Assembly (NCBI GenBank): GCA_018398765.1
Contig: JAHBMJ010000502.1
Coordinates: forward strand, 1,464-46,308
Reading direction: 5' to 3'
DNA from: Chromera velia
Lineage: Eukaryota; Sar; Chromeraceae
DNA: 44,845 nucleotides
Made by a program: the position numbers and the translations under genes
The notes under the pieces: model-generated
Told to the model about the DNA's origin: nothing
The model's input: the letters and a program-made list of their open reading frames with translations, nothing else
Databases searched by the model: none
Part shown: in pieces, positions 23,685 through 44,845 of the stretch
Layout of the letters: each line of letters begins with the position of its first letter
Position numbering within the stretch: position 1 is the stretch's first letter

Positions 23685-26600
23685 TCACTGGATAACACAG
23701 TCATCTGCAGGACCATACCCCATCCCCATCCCCATCCCCATTCCGTATTCATCATCCATCATGTCATCCTCCATCCCCCTGAAGTATCTCTTCTGCACGG
23801 CCTTCTGACAACGCGACCGGATCTCACGAGCCCCCCCCTTGGACGAAACCCCCAGGCTCTCTGCAAAGCCCTTCAATTCATCCAACGTGCCCAGGGGGGC
23901 TTTTCTCTCAAACTCTGACAACGCCTTCTTCGCGTGTTTCTCCTCCTCAGGCCCAGGGTGGCCCTTCTCTGCATCTGCAAATGCAGACGCGTCAACCAGA
24001 CCCCTCCCCCCCCTCCCCGTCATCGCGTCAGTGCGATCTGCATACTTTGGCACTTTCAGCAGAATGGCCTGCTGGGTGTAGAAGGTGGAAGTCGAGGCCT
24101 CGTTGCCGAAACTGCACCCACCTGCAACAGTGCAACACTGCAACACAGGGCGCGTGATGCCCCGTTCGATCTCCTTGGCCCGCTTGACGTCTTTGTACGG
24201 CGCGTCCTCTCTGAGGTCCTTGGAGGGCACGTCGAGGTCATCGAAGTCGCACCCCCTGTCGATGCAGCTGTCGTCGATGATCTCCAGACTGCTCAGCTCC
24301 GTGCGAGCTTCCTGCAAAGTGAGGTTCTTCTGCAACACCAACGGGTTTCTGTCCTCCTCCATCGCGTTGTCGTCCGTCAAGATGGTGATCACACGGGGGA
24401 GGAGACCCACACGGCAGGCAGCGACGTACAGAAGAACGTCTGCCCCCTTCAGGGACATGTCGCGGCATTTGACCGATGCATGCTGCTGCAGCAGGGTCGA
24501 GCGGTTTCCTTCCCGGAAGGTCTGCTTCTGTCTCGTACAGGTGGAGACAGGGAACCCCGACCATACCCCCCTCAAAGTTGAGGAATTGGGGATCTCGGAG
24601 GGCCTTTTGAAGGAATTTGAATACCTTCGTGCCCATCACTGTGGCTGTCGTTTTGGGATAGAGAACTTTGGGGAGCGGCTGGGGCTGTGCGGCGGTGCGG
24701 CTGCATGGGGCGGTGCAGGGGTCTCTGAGGCGAGAGAGAAGTTGGGCTTTCGACCCACTGACCGCGAGGCCTTTCTCTCGGCACTTCTCTTTCAGCTTTG
24801 CAACTGTCAGAGAGTCGAGACCATCCTTCTTCCCCTTCTCCTCCTCCTTTCCCTTATCAGAGGAAGAGACGGGAGAGGAACGGGAGGAGCAACCTGCGGA
24901 GGTGGAGCAGGAGGGGTGGCGACGGAGAGTGTACGCCAAAGTAACCCTCTGCCCGCTGGTCACCTTCCCGATCTCATGGAGACAGTCTCCGAAGAAAGCG
25001 GCCCACTGCACACCAAAACCTCGGTTTCCTTCCTGCAATCAGAAGCAAAAGAAATTCAGAGGTTGTTCGGGATAGCATTTTCTACACATGCCAACGGCAC
25101 CGTTCCACCGGCAGTCGGCAGATAGACAAAATTCAGAGAAAAGAAAAGGCAGAAGAAGAGTGAAACCGCAGTCAGCCATCCAGACAGACTGCATCGCTCT
25201 TTCATAGAGACAGGCAGAACGGCAGATAGATAGGCAGACTATGTGCGTCTTTCTTCTCTCCGCTTTTCTTCATGTGCACAACAGATGAACAGGCAGACAA
25301 GCAGACAGACAATATGTTTCTTTCTTTTCCCTTCAGAAAGACAGACAGACAGACAGACATTCAGGCAGGCATGCGGAATAAGACACGGAAACCAAATCTT
25401 ATTGCATTCAACGTACCAGATTAGACGGATACGAGAATCTATGAATAGATATTTCTCATGTGGCAATTACTGCACTGGACCGCGGGTCGTTCTCTTCCCC
25501 CCCCTTTTGATGATCCAGGCAGGGAACAGCAAAATTAAGGGGAAAAAATGTAAGCAGTAAGAGAGACCTGCATGGGTCCAGTTCAGAGTCAGAGTCTCTG
25601 TCTGACCTTCTGTCCCTGCCCATTTCCAGTCGACCCCCCCTTTGCCCAGTCGAAACGGTGCTTTTTTGGCTCGGACGTCCCTCCTGCGGCAGAAGCGGGG
25701 GCATTCCAGACGGAGAGCTCCCCCCCCTGGAATTGGAAGGGAAGGCAGACGACGACTGTGCCGAACATGGTCTCGTCTCTCGGAGTGTCCCTGTGCTCTG
25801 TGAAGAACCCGTCCTCGGTGTACACGTTCAGTTTGTGGAGCTCGGCAGTGATGTCGCCGTCGAAGTCGGGCAACAGATCCTCCCGGACCTGCACAAAAAA
25901 ACACAAACAAGAAGGGAGACGAACGCAAAAAAGGCAAACAAGGAATGAGAAGAAAAATCAGAAAGGGGGGAGGGAAGAAAAAGACAAGATCCTTTCCGAA
26001 TTTCAAACAGAGAGAGAAACTTCAAGAAAAAGAGGAGGGATAGAAAATAAGAAAAAGAGGACGAATAGAAAATAAAGAAAGAGAGAAAGGGAAAAAAATG
26101 AAGATAGAGCAGCAGAGCTTCATGGGCCATCAGACAAACAACCGAATGAAGAGACAAATAGACGCGTGAATGCAGAGGAAGGCGAAAAAGAATAAGACAA
26201 AAAAGAGTGCACGGTGAACAAATCCTCCCGCTCGGGCGCACCTTCTCAAGGATCCCCGAAGTTTCAATTTGGAATCCCTCAATCTTCCCGATGTTCTGCG
26301 CAGACACTGCAAAGGCTTTCCGGACAGTCTCGTCCACCAGAGTGCGATTGCCTTTGCCGAAAGCCGCAGGAACACAGCACTTCTCAAGGAAGCTGTCGGG
26401 GAGGCGGCGGCTCTCCACCCCCTTTTCCATGGAAACGGTCACAATCTGATTTTTATCATTCTCTTCCGCGACCTCAATTTTCATTCCCTCCTGCGGTAGA
26501 GGAACGAAGCCGCTGCAGCAGAAGGCACCCCCGTCCTTTTCAGACGATTGCAGCACTTTCATCAGTTCGGCAAGGACAGCTGAAGTATGCGGGTGCGTCT

Positions 26601-26748
26601 CCGTCTCCTCTCCATCCGACTCCGATTCTCTCTCTTCGTCTCCGGGAGAGGGGCAGGACTCCTCCTTCTCTTCACGAGCCTCATCCTGCTCCTCCGAAGT
26701 CCTCTGCTTCTTTGTGGGCGGCATCATGGCGTTCGTCTCTCTGTGCAA
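23685..26748 (-). CDS. 2-oxoglutarate/Fe(II)-dependent oxygenase (prolyl-4-hydroxylase-like) with SAP domain
   Basis: Exons 26748-26242, 25888-25607 and 25032-23685 join in phase 0, about 712 residues. The N-terminus has a basic patch TKKQR and an acidic Glu/Ser tail. The catalytic fold gives GFFTEHRDTPRDE (iron ligands His201 and Asp203) and, across the second intron, VQWAAFFGDCLHEIGKVTSG with distal His282 and 2OG-binding Arg292. A SAP motif then follows (LTVAKLKEKCREKGLAVSGS, then KAQLLSRL), and a second SAP-like stretch lies near the C-terminus (LDELKGFAESLGVSSKGG). SAP motifs bind AT-rich DNA or RNA, so a nuclear or chromatin-linked hydroxylase is inferred; the substrate is unknown. A one-base frame jump occurs inside exon 3 near a run of six C at 24566-24571, most simply an assembly or sequencing slip. 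The C-terminus encodes a (GM)n run from a CCCCAT microsatellite. Confidence 0.85.
24566..24571 (-). other. Likely one-base frame disruption at a homopolymer in the oxygenase gene
   Basis: Upstream of this C6 (minus-strand G6) the conserved frame reads ALRDPQFLNFEGG. Downstream, the frame with clear family-like sequence (KCRDMSLKGADVLLYVAA) is offset by one base. No GT-AG pair tested by eye near it gives the needed length of 3n+1. Confidence 0.55.
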
Positions 26749-27419
26749 ACAGGAGGGGGAAAAAAAGACTCCCTGAGAAGGATGCTAGCTGGGGACAAAT
26801 AACAATTTCGTCGAATCCTCAAAAGCGCTACACGCGGTCAGGTCTTGAATGGAAATCAAGGAAGTGATTGAGACACGACCTGTGATTAAGACAATCTATG
26901 ACAATCTGACGTCGAACGTCATTGAATGAACCCGATGAAAGGATACGTACGATCGAAAACGTACGCAGAAGCAGAATTAAATGGAGGAGACGAGAAATCT
27001 TACTCTCGCGCGGCCCGCATGCAATTTCATGCACTCTCAAATCGCCAGAATTGACAAAACACAAAGTTTGTGTACGCGCTTCTATACTCGGTTTGTCCGC
27101 GTACTACATGCGTACTACGTTGTCCGAAATTTTCCAAATTTGTATATATGCATGGCTGTGTTTACCACAGCGTGAGAGGTGCGGTCCTCTGTGTGGTCGT
27201 CCTTGTTCATCGGAATGAATGCTCAAACGAAGAGTAGAGTGATACAAGCAGAAGAGCGGAGAGAAGAGAAAGCTCTCACTTTCGATTTGAAGGAACAGTC
27301 TGAAGCACGTGTTGCGCCAGAACAACTGTTGCGCCAGAACAACTGTTGCGCGATCTCTCAGTGCAATCTCTCTCTCTCTCGCTTCTCTTCTTCTCGATTA
27401 AGCTTTTGCTTCAAACACT
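26749..27419. promoter_or_regulatory. Divergent upstream spacer of the oxygenase gene and the 27.4-kb gene
   Basis: No gene. It contains the paired motif CGCATGCAATTTCATGCAC at 27017-27035 and a TATATATGCATGG near 27143. A tandem GAACAACTGTTGCGC duplication lies near 27320-27350, and a CT-rich tract (27367-27380) precedes the plus-strand open frame. Confidence 0.4.
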
Positions 27420-28477
27420 TTGCAAGTGCCAATCGACGCTCCCAGACGTTTGACGTATACTGGAATATCGAGAGGCAGCTACTGGCTGCCTACAATGCAA
27501 ATGCAGATTAATCTTCATGGAGGAAATGGGAAAGGCGATGAAGAGCAGGTTGCATCATCCCTGGCCATAAGGGAAAGGGAAAGGGAGAGAGTGGGGCATC
27601 TTTCGGTGCTTCCTCCGTGTCAGCCAATCGGGGGAATTCCTCCACAATGCGCACCCTCCTTGGTTGAGGACAGACAGACAGGCTTCCATGTCTCTCCTCA
27701 AGACAGTGGAAGAACGCAGGGAGGAGAGGAAAGATTTCATGCTCCTGCCTCTTCTTCTCAATCTGCTACACCCAGTGACGTCCACAACAAGCCAGATCAG
27801 GAGAAGGAGCGCTCTGCTCCCCTTCTCTCTGTGGTGTCCAATCCTGCCGAGAAGGTCTCAGGCATTCGTCAAGGGAGCCAACAGGATCTGGAGGAGAGAG
27901 AGAGAAATCGGCACCCTGAGCCCGCTGAGGTGAGTTCAAAGTGACACAGTGAAACCCTCTCCCTTCGTCCCTATCCATCTTTTTGGTACAGTCTCATTGA
28001 GATGGTATCGGTGGCCTCGTTTCGCTCTTTTTTGGCGGATTTGGAAGTTGGAGGGGGGATGTTTGACACAAGTTCTTTCACAGAGAAAGAGAGGGAGGGG
28101 AACCACAGACAGACAGACAGACAGACAGACAGGCAGAGTGACTGATTGACTGACAGAGAGGCAGGAAGGAAGGAATGGTGTATCTGTCTGTGTCTCCATG
28201 TCCCTTTTTTGGCGTCTGACCCTGCTTCTTTTTGTGTATGTCCTTTTCTGCGTCCGTTTGCCAAGGACGACCCAAAGGAATGAGATTTACCCCTCTGTCT
28301 GCCCGACTGTGTGGTTGACTGCAGCCCGACGTCCGCGGGAAAGCACCTCCAAAACCAGGCGCCTTTTGGAACGCGAGGAAGACCTGCAGGGAAAAAAGGG
28401 TCAGTGCATGGGGAAACACCAAAGGATTCTCTGCAAGGAAGTCGAGCAAGAGCACCACAGATTTCTTGCTTGAGTAG
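27420..28477 (+). CDS. Unresolved two-exon gene; second exon resembles an AP2-type DNA-binding segment
   Basis: Exon 1 (start 27420, or an ATG near 27495-27501) runs to 27929, where a good GAG|GTGAGT donor lies in phase 0. It encodes a hydrophilic, probably disordered segment. The phase-0 acceptor GACTGCAG at 28317-28324 opens exon 2, 28325-28477, with a stop TAG at its end. Exon 2 reads KAPPKPGAFWNARKTC, then GNTKGFSARK. That spacing of aromatic, basic and glycine residues recalls AP2/ERF domains of alveolates, but it is short and I cannot confirm it. Exon 2 could instead end at AAAAGG|GTCAGT (donor near 28405) and continue into later exons such as 29046-29123. Product function unknown. Confidence 0.4.
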
Positions 28478-28503
28478 TTGGACCTCAAACACGCCTTTTC
28501 TTG

Positions 28504-28507
28504 TTCG

Positions 28508-28553
<46 letters not shown>

Positions 28554-28790
28554 GTCTGTCTTTCTGTCTATCTGTCTGTCTATCTGTCTGTCTGAAGAAA
28601 CATACAGTCTGTCTGTCTGAAAATATAGTCTGTCTTTCTTTCTTCCTTTCTTCCTTCATTCATTGATTCCTTCTGTCTTTCCTTCCTTCCTTCCTTCCTT
28701 CCTTCCTCTCTTCCTCTCTTTCTTCATTCCTTCCTTCCTTCATTCCTTCCTTCCTTTCTTCTTTCTGTCTCCTTTCCTTCTTTTCTCCCA
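28504..28790 (+). repeat. Compound (TTTC)n / (TCTG)n / (CTTC)n microsatellite
   Basis: Long pure and degenerate pyrimidine tetranucleotide tracts; open frames across it are repeat artefacts. A shorter (GTTC)n tract follows at about 28809-28840. Confidence 0.92.
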
Positions 28791-29045
28791 TCCCTTTTTC
28801 TGTGGCTTGTCCGCTCGTTCGTTCGTTCGTGCGTTCGTTCTCTCCTTCGTCGTTTCTCCCTCAATTGTTGCCTTCCTTGCTGCTGTTGTTGCACTCTTCC
28901 AATAATGTGATTGAAGCGCGCGTTTTACCATGACCACAGTGACCCTTGCTGCAGTTCCACTGATTAATTCTTGCGTTTTCTTGAATAATTCTGCAATATG
29001 ACTTAAGTGAGACATCAATGCGGGATCCTCTTCTCGTCCGTGCAG

Positions 29046-29123
29046 GAAAAGAAAGAAAGGTGTCTCCCCGCCCGTGTCGAGTTCTTCGCAACACAAGAAA
29101 GTAGTGAAGGAGGAAAGCAAGAG
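29046..29123 (+). CDS. Candidate internal exon of the 27.4-30.7 kb gene
   Basis: This 78-base segment is bounded by TCCGTGCAG acceptor and AAGAG|GTAAGA donor, both strong, and is open in more than one frame (EKKERCLPARVEFF in phase 0, or KRKKGVSPPVSSSSQHKK in another). The splice sites support an exon; its frame and linkage are not resolved. Confidence 0.4.
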
Positions 29124-29819
29124 GTAAGAGTATGAGGCATTCACGTGTTGGTTTCTGTGATAAACTGTGGTGGTATCTTTGATTGTTTGCCTGTCTGTAA
29201 AATGTGCGGAGTGGGCGGGTAAGACGTCACAGTCTCCGCGCAGTAAACCTTTTGGGATTTCCTTCCTAATCACTTTTGATCTCTTGCACATTTTTCCAAG
29301 CGCCTGTGCATGTGAGAACAGCCAGGAAGGAACATTCTTTCTTCTTGGCCGGATGGCAGGCAGAAAGCAGGCGGCAGGAGACCGTCTCGCTTGGCTCGAT
29401 TGGGAAGTCCGGCTTCAGGTTACGGCTTGCGGCGGGAAGGACATGCATTGTCGAGCAGAGAGGCAGACAGACCGAGAGAGAGCATGCACATCGATCGGTC
29501 TAGCAGAAGGAAGAAAGAGGCAGGGTCTTCTTTTCATCGGGTTGATGTTCAGAAGCAACAGAGGCGCCTAACAGTCTCATCCTGCCCTCTTTTTCTCTTT
29601 CTTTCAACGATTGGACTGACGACGTGCGTGAGGTCACCACCAGATTCCGGCTTTTTCCTGCAGGTTGAGTGGTCTTTTTTTCTTAACATTTTTTGTTCTT
29701 CGACTGCACTCTGACTTGAATCAGAAAAAAACCAGCGTTCCGTGTTGCTGCTCCTCTCACAATGAACCTAGTATCCCTTCCGTGCTCTTTTGTGTGTGGT
29801 CCCATTTTTATTCTTTCAG

Positions 29820-30747
29820 GAAAGGGTTGCCTCAGAAAGGACCGGGGGCTGGATGTCGTCCCCCTTTCGGCGGGACCTCCTTGATGCGACGCCTTTGGAG
29901 GGCTGTCTGGGGGTGGGCCACGCGCTGGTGGCGGCTCGGGGGAGGGAGAGAGGACGGCTCGTGTGTGGTGTGTGGAGTCGACAGGGAGAGTGCGAAGATG
30001 ACTAAACACCATGTGCGCCCGAAAAGTTCGCGGCGCACGTTGGGGAATATGTTGCGATTGCGATTGGACAAAAGGTGTTGAACCCCTGTCCCCCCTAACT
30101 GGCCGCCAGGCCAGCCTTTCCATGCGTACCGAAGAGAAACAGGTGGCAATGGATTGGACGTCGGGTTGAACCGCTTCTCTGTCGGGACAGAGTTGGCAAT
30201 TCCTGAGGTGGTGTACCTCCACAACCACCCCTAATGCCCCTCGTTGAACACAACGTCTTCCTCTTGCCGAACCTCAACAGCAACGCCCTCCCTTACACCA
30301 ACGGAGTTTGGCCGGGGCTAAACTACGGGTTTCGGGTGTTTGCGGTCGAACGGTTTCCCTTGTTCATTGGGGAACGACACTCTCCTTACAGTTGGAAATG
30401 CAAGGTCAGGGTGGGGTGGAGGGGACAAGTGGTAGAAGCGAAAGTGACCTGTTACCAAGGGCCTTTGGTTCATTACCTCAAGGCTGAAATGGGGAAGATG
30501 GAGACTTTTCCCACCACAGTCAAAACAGCAAAAGACTGGTGGAGAAGCTTGAGGGTCCGAGGCAGAGGAAGCCATCAGGGAGTCGCTGCAGAACGTGGAC
30601 TTCGAGTTTGCAGGGTGCAGACTCGAGTTTTCGTTTGCTTCCCCTGTCATTGTGTCCCCGTCTGAAGCCAGCGCGTGTGCACATCGCATGTTTGTGTTGA
30701 TGCACGAGAGCGGAGTTCTGGAGCTGGATCACCGACACAAGGTTTAA
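29820..30747 (+). pseudogene. Possible decayed or mis-modelled coding region with HNH-like motif
   Basis: A strong acceptor (ATTCTTTCAG) ends at 29819. In one frame the following sequence reads CVVCGVDRESAKMTKHHVRPK, a CxxC plus HH..PK pattern seen in HNH endonuclease folds, but a TGA stops it at about 30081. In phase 0 it instead reads ERVASERTGGWMSSPFRRDL and stops at 30005. The open frame 30234-30665 and a different frame ending at 30747 (EEAIRESLQNVDFEFAG) both look protein-like, so at least two frame changes separate plausible pieces. It may be a broken gene, a mobile-element remnant, or exons I have not joined properly. Confidence 0.3.
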
Positions 30748-31490
30748 TAAGGTTAGTCGTAGTCCTGAGGCCGAATACAATGAGACTGTACCAATGTGTT
30801 AGCCCTGCCACCAGGGAAGAGGGGAAAGCACAATCTAGCTTCACTTCTTTACAGAGGAGGATGCAGCATGAAGGGAAACGATTGGCTGGCGCAAAATTGT
30901 GTGACAAAAGAACCCATCAAGCAATTCTGCGTAAGGGTGTAAAGTTGACAGTAAAGTTGAGCAATTAAACAAAAACGATGAATTTTAATGAGTTTTTTTT
31001 TTATATATAAAATTTTGATACAAAGTGCAGATCTATGATTCCATCTGGAGTTTACTAGTGGGGACTGTGGGGTCAATATCAATTATTTTATTAAGACAGA
31101 TATGAGTTTTCTATAATGTTCCCTCAAATTATCATAATTTGTAAGTAGCAAACTATAAAAAACCATACTCCATCATCTCTCTAGGAGCGACATAGATAGG
31201 TAGGTGATAAGTGATAAGTGATTTAGTGGTGCCCTAGACTAGGCCCCAGAGCACGTACTGTCGCCGTTTTGTCTTATAGAGGTTTGAAAATTATGTGTGT
31301 AGATGGTTAGACCTAAATAAAAAATACACACATTCAGACACTGGCATATCAACATATATATATATCTAACCATACAGACTGAGACTTTATGACTAGCTTC
31401 ATGATTCACTAGTATGGTAACGGCGCTAGCCTCGCTGGGGACTACTGGGGACTCTCCAATTCAAAGTTGTTCTTGAAAGAAATAATAATA

Positions 31491-31594
31491 ACGTTGACTC
31501 GATAGGGATAGATAGGGATCAGATTTAATTTAGGTTAAATTTACGTTGACTCGATAGGGATAGATAGGGATCAGATTTAATTTAGGTTAAATTT
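31491..31594. repeat. 52-bp tandem duplication
   Basis: Two essentially identical copies (31491-31542 and 31543-31594) beginning ACGTTGACTCGATAGGGATA and ending AGGTTAAATTT, inside the AT-rich spacer. Confidence 0.95.
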
Positions 31595-32083
31595 AAGTTG
31601 AAGCATATTAAGACTATATAATTAAGTAATATTGGGTCATTTTCTAAAACTTTTTAACCAGTTTACATTTACTTAAATTTTGGGGTCATAAATTAAAGCG
31701 TATTGGTGATGATTGAGGGTTAAATCCTAGATTTGGCGACGCCAAACCCCAAGCCACTATTAGGTCATCGTCGACCTGTGAGCTACTGCGAGTAGTCTAG
31801 GGAGGGGTGCTGTCGTCACTCTCACAGTAGAGTGCGTGGGCCAACTAATTGTGGACCAAGTTGCAGTTACAACCCAGGCCGGCTAAGGCCGCTACTAAAG
31901 TCTGAGTATGGGTCTGCAAGGTGCGGCCGCGCGGGGTGCTCAGAGGGGTTCCGCCTATGACAGAAAGCGAAACGGGTGCAGGGGCAGGGCTGGTGTGATG
32001 GGAGGCTTTCAATGGGAGACCTTAATTGGAGCCTTGGTGGTGGCGGCGGAGCGCCGGAGCCGCGGAGCCCTGCATATGGTGCC

Positions 32084-32123
32084 CATGCATGCATGGAGAC
32101 CAGAACCGCGAGAGCATGCATGG
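32084..32123. promoter_or_regulatory. Paired GCATGCATGG motifs upstream of the ABC transporter gene
   Basis: Two GCATGCATGG copies 220-260 bases before the start codon. The same core occurs at 13773-13783 before the methyltransferase gene and clustered at 5427-5460. Confidence 0.4.
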
Positions 32124-32340
32124 GCGCGCCGCACAGCTGCATGAACCTTCGATCGCCGATCGACCTATCGATCGATCGATACGGTCTTCGCCGACTCGGC
32201 AAGATTCAGCAACGCAGTATACAGTGCCTCTTCCTTCAAAGAAACCTACAACTTCGCCTTCACACAGGCACTCACAGAGCTCCCGACTCAACCACAGAGT
32301 CAAATTTCATCAGTGAAGGGGAGCTGAGCAGGTCGAAAGG

Positions 32341-44772
<12,432 letters not shown>

Positions 44773-44845
44773 GTGCGTTGCAGATGAGTGAAGGTATCAA
44801 CTTTTCTTTAAAGTGATCATGTGGGGTGAGGTGTTTCAACCGGCT

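Larger units (their letters stand above)
30748..32340. other. AT-rich spacer and upstream region of the ABC transporter gene
   Basis: About 30950-31720 is AT-rich with no gene. From 31870 composition rises towards the ABC start codon. TGCATGCA-type motifs lie at 32084-32096 and 32114-32123, and an (ATCG)n palindrome near 32165-32180. Open frames here show no conserved features. Confidence 0.45.

Noticed and set aside
24085-25125. 346-codon plus-strand open frame
   Set aside because: It is antisense to the oxygenase exon 3, whose minus-strand reading has catalytic and SAP motifs; the plus-strand product has no recognisable features.
28078-28659. Minus-strand 193-codon open frame
   Set aside because: Encoded by the TTTC/TCTG microsatellite complement, giving KERKKERKKE runs; no other support.

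Overview
This is a eukaryotic nuclear window. Coding DNA is broken by GT-AG introns, intergenic and intronic DNA is rich in microsatellites and pyrimidine tracts, and conserved protein segments can be followed across exon joints in consistent phase. The mix of spliced genes with long low-complexity regions, TGCATGCA-type motifs near gene starts and expanded introns best fits an alveolate protist. A chromerid such as Chromera velia is my best guess, but that is inference and no marker gene proves it.

Layout. (1) 10-5156, minus: a very large, unrecognised, probably disordered Arg/Glu/Ser/Pro-rich protein that runs off the left edge. (2) 5858-6709, plus: an intronless membrane-anchored PTPMT1-like phosphatase, divergent from gene 1 across a 0.7-kb spacer with a dense TGCATGCA cluster. 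(3) 8302-10902, minus: a four-exon TPR plus MYND-finger protein. (4) about 12.0-13.2 kb: a satellite block made of two inverted arrays and a third ~60-bp satellite. (5) 14066-16752, plus: a two-exon THUMP/Rossmann tRNA guanine-N2 methyltransferase-like protein. (6) 16.8-23.7 kb: a gene desert with a 324-bp dispersed repeat in two copies, a 126/127-bp tandem triplet, degenerate tRNA-like A boxes and purine-pyrimidine microsatellites. (7) 23685-26748, minus: a 2-oxoglutarate/Fe(II) oxygenase carrying a SAP DNA-binding motif. (8) 27420-30747, plus: a poorly resolved gene or gene remnants with an AP2-like fragment and an HNH-like fragment. (9) 32341-44772, plus: a full-length-type ABCC (MRP) transporter in about 24 exons, TMD0-L0-TMD1-NBD1-linker-TMD2-NBD2, cut by the right edge just before the second Walker B.

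The genes are independent transcription units; no pathway links them. AT-rich blocks separate GC-richer gene blocks. The most striking general signal is in splicing: in the ABCC gene, whose exon joints are fixed by protein homology, 15 of 24 5' splice sites have C at intron position +3 (GTCNGT) while +5G is nearly invariant. A second notable signal is the 324-bp repeat pair, whose differences are almost all transitions.
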